Source of the DNA: Calendula officinalis
Lineage: Eukaryota; Streptophyta; Magnoliopsida; Asterales; Asteraceae
DNA: 64,000 bases
Assembly: GCA_963853835.1 (NCBI GenBank)
Contig: OY970834.1
Span: 36,797,257-36,861,256 of the forward strand
Direction: 5' to 3'
A model generated the notes under the pieces. That model was not told the DNA's origin, searched no databases, and saw only the letters and a program-made list of their open reading frames with translations. Positions 10,540 through 21,755 of the stretch are shown piece by piece. A program made the position numbers and the translations under genes. Positions within the stretch are counted from its first letter, which is position 1. Each line of letters begins with the position of its first letter.

Positions 10540-11109
10540 TAACATGTGTCTCATATGTATATGTTAAGGTGCATTAATTATCATAAAATTTCTTTAATCG
10601 ATGTAAAATAACATTAATGAGTCATTAATTCTACCGTGTTAAACCAATTATACCATTACTATATTAAAAATGAGGTGTATTTATAAATTAAATGCAGGGA
10701 TATAAAATATATTTAACTTTGTTTTTATGTGCCCCTAGGCAAATATTAGAAAAACATTCCTAAAATTATATAAATAGTCATTAATGAACTTCATTTTCTT
10801 TTTGAATTTATGAGATGCATTTAATGTATTTTTTAGTTGTTTAGGAATTTCTAGCTTATTAAATGTGTTTTTTATACACTTAGGGCATGAATTAGACAAA
10901 ACAATTATTAAAATAAATTAATGTAGAAAATATAAGCATGTAAAGCATTTACGATTTTTATCATAATTTAAGTGTATTTCTTATAGAAATAATCTATATT
11001 TTTTCAATAGCAAATCCTAATCTATTATTAAATATCATATATGTGCACAGTAAAACTTGAATACCTAACCATAAGAATGAGTGAACAAACCTTGCTGCGA
11101 GTTATATAT
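10540..11109. other. AT-rich intergenic DNA
   Basis: No gene, repeat array or recognisable element boundary. Short motifs such as tgcccctaggca (about 10731) recur near 36.95 kb and may be remnants of a shared short repeat. Confidence 0.5.
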
Positions 11110-11111
11110 TA

Positions 11112-11374
11112 CTCCCTCCGTCCCACAAAAAACTTATCATTTCACTCTAAATTTTTGTCCCACGAAAAACTTCTCATTTCTCATATTTGATGGGCTCCAC
11201 ATAATAAAAAACTATTATTACTAAAGAACACACCACTAATATCCACTAATTATCTTTCTCTCTCCAACTCAATCTTATATTTTAATCAAAAGTATTATCT
11301 ATTACCCCACCACTAACTATCACCTAAAAACTTGTGCAAAAGGCAAATGAGAAATTTTTTGTGGGACGAGGAAG
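11112..11374. mobile_element. Stowaway MITE
   Basis: 263 bp, starting CTCCCTCCGTCCCACAAAAA with a slightly decayed inverted complement at the right end. TA duplications lie at 11110-11111 and 11375-11376. Same family as 6893-7156. Confidence 0.88.
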
Positions 11375-11379
11375 TACAC

Positions 11380-13960
11380 AATAAGCTCTAAAAAGTTGTA
11401 ATGCTTTAAGTTAAAATTAATAAAAATGTCTAAAATGTTTTAAACGTAACTATAATTAGACATGATAATGAAGTCAATTTTAACCATGATCCAATCTTAA
11501 TCTGTAGAAAGTATACGGGTTTGTATCATAGTTTGTGATATGTTTATCCGTTAACAGTATGTATCCGTTAAACCTTTTACTAAAAGGGTCGTGTATGAAT
11601 CAATATCGATTCGATCTGTTTATAACCCGCTCCACATTTAATTTAGAAAAACTAAATTATATTTTTCATAATTATGGTTTATTTAATTCTCATCTTTAAG
11701 CACAATTAGAGATCAGGACTTACATGTTACAAATTGAGGAGTTATGACTATATTTTGAAGATGATCTTGATATCTATATTTTCTAATACATGTTTCTTGT
11801 ACTTGCCATTTGTTTTATTTAAAAAATATTTTTGAGTATTAGTCTACAATAAACGTTTGATTTATTTAACAAATCGTGAAAATTTACGGGGTGTCATAAT
11901 TATGCTGAATGTAAATTTTTTATAATAAAAATATGATTAATTATATGCAAATATATAAAATATTTAATAAGAAATTATATAATATTTGTATAAAGTAATT
12001 ATTTTATTAAACTTTATACTGTGAAATTGACTATTATAGTCAAAATTTAATTGTCAAACATAAAATGCCTTCATTAAACATAAATGTCAAACATCATAAT
12101 ATAAAAAAATATACAAACTATAAGTAAACCACAAGGCATCATAGTTACATGCGTTTGACTTTTTTTAGTCAATTTATCATTAAATTTACCAATATGTAAT
12201 TCAAAACATTAGTAACATGACAGTAAAATATATATTGGAAGAAAATAGAAAATAATAAAGTTATAAATAAAAATCTAGTAGAGTGTTTCTTCAAAAAACA
12301 GATGTAGAAATTCAGTAATTTCACGGGTTAAAATTATATAGAAAACATATTAGAATTTGTATTGAAAGTACGATTTGAAACTATTAGATTAGGAGATGGT
12401 CATTATCCGTTTATAATATCCTAAATTAATTTAAAAATATTAACTAAAAAAAGATAGTCATTATCTTACTATAAAATTATAAATTAATTTGAAAATATAA
12501 TCATGATATTCTTTGAAACTAAAAAAAAATGTCATTATACTGTTATAATAATCTAAGTTAATTTGAAAATATTATCCTATTTTTTTAAATAACAAATACC
12601 AAAATTTAATAATTACTGAAGTGGTCTCTTAGGCTGATATGTTGTAATGAGAGCTTTATAAGATATTAAGTGACATTATAAAAAATTATTTTATTATAAT
12701 AGATAGATGTTATTTAATATTAAGTTTTCATGCTATATTTATTGGATAGTACTTTATGGAATTCATAATAGTTTTGTAATCTTATTCTTATAAGAGAAAT
12801 GATATTTGTGTCTAATCATATACCTACTCATTTCTAAATTTGACATGTATCATTCACTAATTATATCTCTTCATATCATCCCTTGATTTTGACATTTGTT
12901 ATGATAAAATTGATAGGCACATGAGTAGACACAAATGATAGACATCAATACCATTACTCTTATTATAATGGGTAGGATAAATGATCGGATATCCGTTGAT
13001 TCGGTGAATAAAAGTACGAGTTTGATTTTTCAAAACCCTGAGAGTCACGGAATAATTTGGATTACTTTTAAAATTTTGTTATAGTGGTTTGGATCAAGGC
13101 TAATAACTTTAAACTCGCGCTATTGCTACGTATAACTAGAATAATTTGTAATAATTTGTCATAACTGTTATATATTATTCTGTTTCGTTTTATGTGTAAT
13201 TTTATAAGATTTATAATTTAGGGCTTGTATAATAATTTGTCAGAACTATTATATTTTATTTGTTTCAAAATAAGTTTTATATTTAAGGTTTTATGATTTT
13301 TAAGGTAAAATATTATAACCAATATTAGATTAGATTAAATTGAATAAACAGGGGTGAGTATCAGTGTATCACACATTTTAACTAAACAAATTTTATTTTT
13401 TTAAAAGTAAAAGTAAAGATAAATAAATTTTATACTTGAGATTTTATGATTTTTGAGATAAAATATTATAATCAATATTAGATTACATTAAATTGAATAA
13501 ATTGGGGTGAGTCTCACACATTTTGATTAACCTAAATTTATTATGTTTAAAAGTAAAAGTAAATATAAAATAAATGTGTTATTTAATTATATTAAATTAA
13601 ATAGTTAGTGTGGCTGTATGAGCGCCATTACTTTTATTAAATAAAACAAGTTTTTAAAATATATAATTTAATTTCAAATATAAAAAAAAATGTATCGCTT
13701 ATTTTTGGAACGGTGGAAGTATTTCATAATACTTTGATTTTTAAATACTTATATTACCTTCAATTAAGGTCAAAGAATTGCCACGTGAATAGCAAAATTT
13801 GACACATGAGCAACGAGTCTTAAAAGTCGACACATATGGGACAGTTGTACTACAGGTAAAAGGGATCCAGAGGATAATGATATCAATTTTACTTTTGAGC
13901 AACATTAAAATTAACTTAAAGGTGGTAAATGTTAATTTTGTATAGTTTTTAATTTTATGT
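11380..13960. other. Long AT-rich gene-free stretch with decayed MITEs
   Basis: No coding sequence. About 13235-13720 contains two degenerate Stowaway-like pieces (tttgtttcaaaataag and cgcttatttttggaacggtggaagta). Around 12790-12965 there is an imperfect inverted-repeat element (listed). The remainder is low-complexity AT-rich sequence. Confidence 0.5.
12788..12965. mobile_element. Possible MITE with ~22-bp imperfect terminal inverted repeats
   Basis: The left end reads ataagagaaatgatatttgt and the right end, read as its complement, ataagagtaatggtattgat. It is about 175 bp, AT-rich and non-coding. I could not settle the target duplication, so the superfamily is open. Confidence 0.4.
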
Positions 13961-13970
13961 AGTTTTAATG

Positions 13971-14047
13971 ATGTCTAGTTTAGCTGGATTGATGCATAAA
14001 TTTTACTCTTATATGAGACGTGAGATATGGAGTTCGAATCCTATAAA
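13971..14047 (+). repeat. tRNA-derived SINE head or tRNA-like sequence
   Basis: The stretch has tRNA-like order: an A-box-like tttagctggattgatgcat, a central arm, then a near-consensus B-box (gagttcgaatcct) about 45 bp later. It abuts the GC-rich arm of the CACATGTG array. The acceptor stem does not pair well, so I do not call a tRNA gene. Confidence 0.45.
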
Positions 14048-15055
14048 CATCGCCGGCCGCCGCCACCGGCCACCTTCGGCGGCCGGCGGTGGTGGTGGTG
14101 GCTGACAGTGAAGGTGCTGGTGCTAATGGGGGTGGTGGTGGTATTGATGTATCGAAGCACATGTCCTTCACTAAAACACAGCATATTACTTCGAACCACA
14201 TGTGCTTCAGGTCACGAAACACATGTGCTTCAAGTCACTAAAAACATGAGTTTCTAAACACACAAGGGAGCATACGAAGCACATGTGCTTGACGTTATGA
14301 AACACATGTGCTTCACTACACGAAAAAAAAAATCAAAACAAGTGACGAACATATCATTATGAAGCACATGTGCTTCATAAAGCCAAGCACATATGCTTCA
14401 TAAAGCCAAACACATGTGTTTTTATTCCTGAACACATGTAACTTACAAGCAAGTCATTTGTGTTTGAATCACGAAGCACATGTGCTTGACGTTATGAAAC
14501 ACATGTGCTTCACTACACAGAAAAAAAATCAAAACAAGTGACGAACATATCATTATGAAGCACATGTGCTTCATAAAGCCAAGCACATGTGCTTCATAAA
14601 GCCAAGCACATGTGTTTTTGTTCCTGAACACATGTAACTTACAAGCAAGTCATTTGTGTTTGAATCACGAAGCACATGTGCTTGAAGTTATGAAACACAT
14701 GTGCTTCACTACATAGAAAAAAAAAAATCAAAACAAGTGACGAACATATCATTATGAAGCACATGTGCTTCATAAAGCCAAGCACATGTGCTTCATAAAG
14801 CCAAGCACATGTGTTTTTGTTCCTGAACAAATGTAACTTACAAGCAAGTCATTTGTGTTTGAATCACGAAGCACATGTGCTTGACGTTATGAAACACGTG
14901 TGCTTCACTACACAGAAAAAAAATCAAAACAAGTCACGAAGCACATGTGTTTCCAGTCACGACCACCACCACCGGTCACCACCGCCGGCGGCCACCTCCG
15001 GCCGCCGCCGGCCGCCGCCGCCGGAGAAGCACATGTGCTTGTAGTGGTGGTGGTG
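14048..15055. repeat. CACATGTG repeat array bounded by GC-rich inverted arms
   Basis: I count 19 exact copies of the palindrome CACATGTG between about 14196 and 15040, most inside the larger palindrome GAAGCACATGTGCTTC. Most lie in tandem units of about 196-199 bp; the marker tgaatcacgaagcacatgtg recurs at 14465, 14661 and 14860. The array is bounded on the left by a GCCGGCCGCCGCCACCGG-type arm (about 14050-14100) and on the right by its inverted counterpart (about 14960-15030), suggesting a foldback element. ORFs read across it are products of the repeat and not genes. Confidence 0.85.
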
Positions 15056-15059
15056 ATTT

Positions 15060-15660
15060 TGAATCTTGATCTTGACCATTAATTTTTCTTGATCCAAGGG
15101 CTAATAAATGTCCCTTGGGACTAGATAAAATTAATGGACTAACTTGAACATTTCACTAAATATATAATAAAAAAGATCTAAAGTTGTCAATGCAAATAAT
15201 ACTATTGAATCACACTCATATGTTTATTAAAATTTTAAGGTAAAATATTATGTGTTACTTGTCTATAGAAAAATACATATGTCATGAAGGTGCTTCTACT
15301 ATTAACATTTCCAATAATTTAGAAATTATTATAAACAAATGACCTCTTTAAAAATATAGACATAAGTGTAAATTTTATTTAATTTTAATTTGTTTTTTAT
15401 TAACACAAAATAAATGCGCTGTGGGCTCCTCTTGATAGGCCCAATTTTGACCATAGACTTATGTGAGTATGTCTCAGTCTATAGATTCCTCTCAATAGGC
15501 CCAATTTGATTTTAATTTCGGTCAACAACTACGGCAAGAAGAAAAAAAAAGGAAGTACTAGCAGATGGCAATAGAGGGGAAACCAGCGGAAGCAGGAGGT
15601 GTCGAAGTCTTTGAGAGCAGGAGCTGTCGATTTTTATGCGGTAAAGCTACTATTCACGCG
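15060..15660. other. Intergenic DNA
   Basis: No gene recognised. Two similar short stretches (gctcctcttgataggcccaatttt near 15426 and cctctcaataggcccaatttga near 15486) form a small diverged direct repeat. Confidence 0.45.
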
Positions 15661-15682
15661 ATGGTCTTTGTTAGGTATATAA

Positions 15683-15838
15683 TATGTTTTTTGGTGGTTC
15701 AACAAGTCCCTTGAAGGCATCATGGGTATGTTGTATCAAAATATGTTTTTGGTGGTTCAGCAAGTCCCTTGGAGGCATCATGGGTGTTGTACCAAAATAT
15801 ATTTTTTGGTGGTTCAGCAAGTCTCTTGTCTGAGACAA
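15683..15838 (-). pseudogene. BURP gene fragment (N-terminal repeat region)
   Basis: Three tandem copies of a unit containing ttggtggttcaacaagtcc, and in part ttgaaggcatcatggg, occur here. Read on the minus strand they give LAEPPKN-I-F and YNTHDASKG, closely matching the region of BURP2 exon 3 (about 56090-56170) that encodes GEPLKNVFMYNSQDAFKD. No signal peptide exon or BURP domain is attached, so this is a gene remnant of another paralogue. Confidence 0.6.
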
Positions 15839-15839
15839 C

Positions 15840-17687
15840 ATATCTCGAATATGTGTCTACAAGTAACAAATTATCACGTTAATTGAGTTAAATATGGTTA
15901 AATGTTATCAGAGGTTACATGTGACAACGACTTATATGGCTAAAGGATAAACAATAGCTATAATTATGTGTTTGTGTGTAACTACTAGTAAGAAAGAAGG
16001 TGCCACTAGTATGAGTGAGCATAGGTGTTTATTAGCCACATGATTTGTTGTAAAAAACTAATATACAACCCCGATCATTATTGTATGTGTCATGTAGCTA
16101 TACGACAAACAATAACCACATAAAAAATTTTATGCTTGTGTGATTACAAGATGGATATGTAACATACCCTACACTTACACACACTAGGCTAAAAAATAAA
16201 CCATAGCTACTATTACAAAAATTTTATGTGTATGTAAGAACTTCATAGTCAAAGTTAAAATAACTTTCTTGCAGCTATAAAGGACACATTAGCCATCATT
16301 TAGAAAAATATACTTCCTCCGTTTCAAAATAAGTGATACATTTTCTATTTTGGGGTGTTTCAAAATAAGTAATACACTTTGAAACTTTCCTTATTTGGTA
16401 AAATATAGTGGGACCCATACCCACTAACTATCTCCTTTAATAAAGTGAAATGACACATTTACCCTTAATTTATTTTTAAACATCAATAAACTCTCTTTAA
16501 TCATAATATGTGGGACACATCACTCACTAACTATCCAATTAAATCTAATTTAACATTCATTATAATCTTTTGCCTCAAAAAACGTGAAAGCTAATTTGTA
16601 TCACTTATTTTGAAACGGAGGAAGTATGTGTTTATAAGTACGATTATGGCCATAATTAATATAACTACATGTAACTATATATCACGATTTGCCACAACGT
16701 ATAAACTATAGTTTCTAAAAATATTTTACGATCACAACCTACAGAGACGTACATGATTTTAGGAGTCCAACTTTGAGATTTAATTGAGGCCACATATTTT
16801 GAAGATGGAATGAATTGGGTCGATGGTTTGGAAATGAATAGATGAGATATGCATATTGTTTTATATGGGCCCTTAAATTAGAAATGTCACAGCCCACATT
16901 ATTTTTATTTAATTTGGGGAATTAGGTTGAATTTTATAATAATTGCAAACCTCTTTAAATTTATAAGTTCGGGTTTTGAGAAATTTATTATTTTAGAGAG
17001 TTATTAATTTATCGAAAAATTAATAATTATTAATTTGAAGAATCGAACATGTTCAATATATTGTTAAGCAAGTTTGACATATGACTTTTGAATGACTTTA
17101 AATTAATAATGCATTAGAAATCAATAATGATTCTTGAAGTACAACAATAAATGTAAACAAATGCGTATAATGTATTCTTAAGCAAGTTTGACATATATAA
17201 ATTACATGAATGTGTTAGACAACACCTAAACTATTGGATGCAATATGAAAAGTTAAAGATGAGCTCCAAATAGACTTGAACTTTAAAGGAAAACATACAA
17301 CTATTGAATCATATTTCAATAGAGTGTAGTATATTTTTTCAGTTTTCAATGAATTATTAATTTATGATTTTCTTGGGACCGAAAATTATAGAGGGATCTT
17401 CCAAAAAGTTATTATCTTATTATTTTATCGATTTTTCTAAATTTTTACATTGGCTTAAGTCGGGATCAGACAAATTTATTATTTTAGAGAGTTTATTAAT
17501 TTACCGAATATTAATTTAAGGAGATTTTATTGTAAATTGGGAAGGACGACCGTATATATGAAAATACCACCGAGTCGCACCTTGGAGGTGAGACAGCTAA
17601 GGAAGCCTTTGAACACATTGGACGATTATGCTTTTGATGAAAAATAAAACTGTAGCTAATAATGTATAGCTACGGTTTTTTGTAGTG
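15840..17687. mobile_element. CACTA-like element remnant with an embedded Stowaway (approximate left edge)
   Basis: The right end reads tagctacggttttttgtagtg, whose complement begins CACTACAAAAAACCGTAGC, a typical En/Spm-CACTA terminus. Subterminal-like repeats of the type ataaaccatagctactatt recur at about 15955, 16190 and 16715. A matching left CACTA end was not found, so the left edge is a guess. There is no transposase. Confidence 0.4.
16313..16624. mobile_element. Stowaway-like MITE
   Basis: 312 bp with termini CTTCCTCCGTTTCAAAATAAG and inverted complement, flanked by TA at 16311-16312 and 16625-16626. A different subfamily from the CTCCCTCCGTCCCAC members. Confidence 0.88.
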
Positions 17688-17699
17688 ACGATGAGCTAT

Positions 17700-18700
17700 T
17701 TTTGTATTAGTGAATGTGACAAAAATATTATTTTCACTCCATGCATGGAGATTTTATATATTTATTGTGATGTAAGTCCATGAAAATATAAAAAATGAAC
17801 CCCGCACTTATAAGAACATCATGTATAGGTATACTGGTGTTATCACCTTGCAAAACACCCTATGATGCCGTCATTAATTACCGACGCCCGCAGCAAAAGC
17901 ATGCCAGAGGTCCGACGTCATAATTATAACGTCCAGTAAAATGATTCTTTTATAAATTTTGATTGGTCGAAGTATTCTTTATAGTCTTAAATTTATATTT
18001 ACAAGAGAAATGATACTTTTAGAATTGATGTTATATAAAGTATACATAACTATAGAATCGCTACAACTTATGTTAGGTAACATGTACTCTAACTTTTGTA
18101 TGTAGCTAATAAAATTATCTCGTTAACTTATAGTGGATTATTTCCATGTAGCCCTCTTGACATGATGAATGTCATTTTCGGGTGAGTACGGACAAAAAAC
18201 TGAACCAAAAATGATAAAACTAAAAATGATTAACTTTTAAAATCAATACCGAACCAATTACATATTATCAGTTTTAATTCGATCTAGTTTGGGGGTTTTA
18301 GCCAAAATGCTTTATCTTATCTGAAAACCGAACCGATACCAATAGAACAGAAACCAATAATAATGAATTCTCAAAATCAAAACTGAAACAATTACATGTT
18401 ATCGATTTTAATTCAATTCGTTTTTTGCACCCAATGCTCACCCTTAATTCTCACTCACAAGGATTTGTCATCAAGCCATACATAATAATAAACATATATG
18501 AATAATGCATTAAAAACTTGCACCTTATGCATAGTGGCCTAATTATACTTCATCTTTTGTGATAAATCGTTTCATTCGTAGACTTGAAACATTAAGAAAA
18601 GTTAGAAAAGGTATAATTTATTGAAACTCGTTTGTCCTTTCTTTTTTCAAGAGAGTATTCCTATTATTAAACTACCCCATTGGTTATAATATGGTTAGGT
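17700..18700. other. Intergenic DNA
   Basis: No gene recognised. Near 17863-17930 there is a more GC-rich stretch (gccgtcattaattaccgacg). Two AACCGAAC-type stretches near 18195-18360 resemble decayed simple-sequence arms of the hAT MITE family described at 21077. Confidence 0.4.
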
Positions 18701-18705
18701 TACTA

Positions 18706-18901
18706 CTCCCTCCGTCTCATTTTTATTGTCCATATTTCCTTTTTCAAATGTCCCAAAATGACTGTTCACTTGATAATTCAACCAATCAAAGAACACTTAG
18801 GTGGTAAAGATAAAATTCTATTGGTTGTACAGTCTGATAAATGCATTTTTCTTAAACTGTGTGATATTCAAATGTGGATAATAATTTTGGGACGGAGGTA
18901 G
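18706..18901. mobile_element. Stowaway MITE
   Basis: 196 bp, termini CTCCCTCCGTCTCATTTTTA and a near complement ending GGGACGGAGGTAG, with TA duplications at 18704-18705 and 18902-18903. The 73-codon ORF overlapping it is fortuitous. Confidence 0.85.
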
Positions 18902-19118
18902 TACAATAAAAGAATGAAAAAATGGAGGGTCATTAAAAGAGTGTGAGGCCTCTATTGGTAAGACATGGAGACAACATGTAAAAGGTCATTAAAATGGAGG
19001 GGTCATTAAAAGAGTGTGACCTATCCTATAATGAAAAAAATGGAAGGTCATTAAAAGAGTGTGACCTATGTCACCATAAAGGACTAGATCATTATAAAAG
19101 GTCACCAACTCTATAGAG

Positions 19119-19125
19119 TATAAAA
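19119..19125 (+). promoter_or_regulatory. TATA box of the plus-strand BURP pseudogene
   Basis: TATAAAA about 135 bp upstream of the start codon at 19257, in a leader related to the other BURP copies. Motif match only. Confidence 0.35.
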
Positions 19126-19305
19126 CTTCAAATGTAGAGAATTAGAGATAGAGTGATGAATATAATATGATTGGAGATACTCTAAATTCAACTTCACTCT
19201 ACTCTAGAAACATCTTCCAAATTCAAATCTCTGAGTAGAGCCTCTACTTTCGTATCATGAAGTTCAGTCTCCTCTTTGTTTTCTCACTTCTTTTTGTGAG
19301 TAATT

Positions 19306-19332
19306 ATTATTATTAGTATAATAATAATAATA

Positions 19333-19385
<53 letters not shown>
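19306..19385. repeat. (ATT)n microsatellite in intron 1 of the BURP pseudogene
   Basis: About 80 bp of ATT/TAA trinucleotide repeat starting immediately after the splice donor region. Confidence 0.95.
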
Positions 19386-19386
<1 letters not shown>

Positions 19387-19603
19387 TGAAATATCTGTAG
19401 ACATGTAGTGTTAGAAACGTTTAGAGTTTATTTGGTTTACATAGTTTTTAGTTTGTGTTTGTAGTGTTGAAATGTTTAGAGTTTATGTGGTTTACATAGT
19501 TTTTAATTTGTGTTTCAGTCGGCGCCCGTAGCAAGCCATGCCGTTGTTACTTCTGATTTCTGAAGTTTACTGGAAGTCTGTGTTGCCAGATGATACTCCT
19601 ATG

Positions 19604-20154
19604 TAGGGCCGTAGGGGTGCCCAAAGGGTTGACCCGAACCGACTCAAACCCGAATATGCTAATCAGGTCGGGTCTATTAGGGTTCCATGTTATTATCGGG
19701 TTTTTTAAACCCGACCAACTCGATTCATTATCGGGTCGGGTTTCGGGTTAGAATTTCTTGCCTTTGTCGGGTTCGAGTTGACTCGATTAGACCCGGTTAA
19801 AGTTCAATTATTTTATTTCCTATAAAAATTAAGATATTTTTACAATCAAATTAATTAATTAGCAAATTATATGATAAAGGATTAAATAAAAATTAATTAA
19901 TAATTATAAGTGTTAAATAAAAACTCATATAATTCAATATATTAAATAATTTCTTTAATTTTTACTAAAAAATCTTAACTCAACTGTAACCCGACCAACA
20001 CGATCGGGTCAACCCGAAACCCGACCAACCCGAACCCGACAAACCCGAATCCTTATCGAGTCGGGTTTCGGGTTAAGATATTTTAACCTCAAACCCGATG
20101 GACCCGACCCGATAAAAGCCGGGTCGAGTCGAGTTGCCCCTTTGGGCACCCCTA
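19604..20154. mobile_element. hAT-type MITE with GGGTCGGGTT-rich arms
   Basis: The left end reads TAGGGCCGTAGGGGTGCCCA and the right end TTTGGGCACCCCTA. Arms are degenerate repeats of AACCCGACC around an AT-rich core. The flanking CTCCTATG (19596-19603) and CTCTATG (20155-20161) are consistent with an 8-bp hAT duplication that has lost one base. It lies inside BURP exon 2. Non-coding. Confidence 0.78.
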
Positions 20155-20287
20155 CTCTATGCCCGAGGCTTTGAAAAATCTTCTAAACAAGGAGGATATT
20201 CATGAACTTCATTATATGGAAAGAGAGGCTCTACTTAGGAAATTTGGACGATGTTTAAAGAGTAGAGTGACGTTGAATTTATAGAGT

Positions 20288-20545
20288 TGGAGTGGAGTCC
20301 TTAACCTTCAAAATATTGCGAACTTTAACATAAGGATAATTAAAAAAAATAGACTAAAAATATACTCATTTTTCAAAGACAACTTATCAACTTAAATGTT
20401 TCAAAAATACACACTGTGTGACGTGGGCGACTCCGTACTTTTTTGTACGATCATACTATTTTTATACATTCAGATGACACTTTTCAAATTTTATTTGGAA
20501 TCGCACACTCTATTTTAAATCTTTGCAAGTTTATCTAAGATTTTA
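20288..20545. other. Intergenic DNA
   Basis: No gene or element recognised. Confidence 0.4.
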
Positions 20546-20547
20546 AA

Positions 20548-20811
20548 ACCAATTGGTTTTAAGATGGAACCCCACAACTGACATGGTATCAAAACCAGGT
20601 TCACCCGTTGTTGGTCAAACGGCCACACGGACCCCACGTAACCCATACATATCCACGTGTTAGGCGCGGAAAAAAAATGACGCCACACGTGAGGGGGCGT
20701 GTTGAGATGTCCCACATTGGACAAGAGATGAACCGGTAATGTGCTTATAAGGGTCCTGAGCTACTCCTCTTACAACCAATTGGTTTTAAGATGAAACCCC
20801 ACAAACTGACA
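20548..20811 (+). mobile_element. TRIM-like mini LTR element, 5' LTR truncated
   Basis: A full 112-bp LTR-like unit at 20700-20811 begins TGTTGAGATGTCCCACATTGG and ends CTGACA. The end of the same unit recurs at 20548-20583, immediately followed by TGGTATCAAAACC, which fits an initiator-tRNA(Met) primer-binding site. A purine tract (gtgaggggg) precedes the full unit. The interior is only about 116 bp with no coding capacity, typical of terminal-repeat retrotransposons in miniature. Confidence 0.65.
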
Positions 20812-21076
20812 GTAACATTAGCGAGGAACTAGGCGTGCCAATTTAGGTTGTGTTTAGGTTTGGGTTCGCGGGTTGGTGTGTCAAAATCATTTAATTTGAA
20901 ACCGACTTGTTTATATAAACGGATCATAGATGTCAACCATAACATTTTTACTTTCAACATGAACCCGACCCATATAACCCGTTTATGTTAGCAGTTTGAT
21001 TCTCATGAAAAGAGTCAAACACGTCAATTTTTTTAAACGTATATGAGGAAAACACTAAATTGTATATATATTTTAA

Positions 21077-21747
21077 TAGGGGTGAGCATAAAAACCGAAA
21101 AACCGAACCGAACCCGAAAAACCCGAAAAAACCGAACCGAAAAACCGAACCATTTGAAAAACCGACATCAATGGTTTTGATTTTTGGAAAACCCGAATGT
21201 TTGGGGCGGTTTTCGGGGGCATATGAAAAACCAAACCGAAAAACCCGCCCCGCCCCGTCTTTATATATATTTCAAGTTTTATAAAAATATTCTTATATTT
21301 TTAAAAGATTTAATATAAATTTATTTGCAAAAGGTAAGCAACCATGCAATGAAACTTCTATAGATGAAGACATTGACTAAGATTATTGCGAAAAAATGAT
21401 TGGATGTAATTCTATTATTAATTTTTTTCAGATTATGTTAGTTGAATTTATTATTACATTATATTAAACTTACTAGTTGTTTTTTATTAATAAAGAAATG
21501 AGTTAAAGTTTGGAAGTTTGAATAATAATATTAGTTTTTAAGGTAACAAATTGGTAAATTTAAAGGAAACTAAAAAACCGAAAAAACCCGAAACCGAATC
21601 GAAAAACCCGAAACCGAACCGAAAACCCGAAAACCCGAAGCCGAAAAACCCGAAACCGAACGGGGTGTAATTCTCAAAACCCGAACTTTCGGGGCGGGGT
21701 TTGGTTTTAGTTAAAAACCACCCCAAACCGCCCCATGCTCACCCCTA
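21077..21747. mobile_element. hAT-type MITE with AACCGAAA/CCCGAAA-rich arms
   Basis: Termini are TAGGGGTGAGCAT and its perfect complement ATGCTCACCCCTA. A perfect 8-bp target duplication TATTTTAA lies at 21069-21076 and 21748-21755. The arms are made of degenerate aaccgaacccgaaa repeats around an AT-rich core. The ORFs on either strand (74 and 62 codons) read the simple repeat and are not genes. Confidence 0.92.
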
Positions 21748-21755
21748 TATTTTAA

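Larger units (their letters stand above)
19257..20193 (+). pseudogene. BURP pseudogene (exons 1-2 only), broken by a hAT MITE
   Basis: Exon 1 (19257-19295) encodes the signal peptide MKFSLLFVFSLLF and ends at a GTGAGT donor, exactly as in BURP1. Exon 2 begins after TTTCAG at 19519 and carries the YWKSVLPDDTPM and PEALKNLLNK elements. It has an early frameshift from what looks like a 7-bp duplication around ttctgatttctga. A hAT MITE (19604-20154) is inserted between the codons for TPM and PEAL. No BURP-domain exon 3 follows. After 20193 the sequence turns into an inverted copy of a BURP leader. A (TTA)n microsatellite lies in intron 1. Confidence 0.8.
19182..20287. repeat. Inverted duplication of a BURP leader
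   Basis: The stretch before the pseudogene ATG (about 19182-19264) recurs in inverted, diverged form at about 20203-20287 (shared text includes gaacttcat, gtagaggctctact and gatgttt). The right copy is therefore a minus-strand BURP leader with its own ATG at complement(20210..20212). Two BURP 5' regions point toward each other. Confidence 0.65.

Noticed and set aside
13971..14047. Possible functional tRNA gene
   Set aside because: A- and B-box-like strings are present, but acceptor and other stems do not pair properly and no 3' terminator is obvious. A SINE head fits better; the same applies to the tRNA-like stretches at 34.1, 35.9 and 39.4 kb.
13980..15082. Several 60-80 codon ORFs with Pro- and His-rich or CACATGTG-derived peptides
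   Set aside because: They read the tandem CACATGTG repeat and its GC-rich arms on both strands. The same peptides recur because the DNA repeats.
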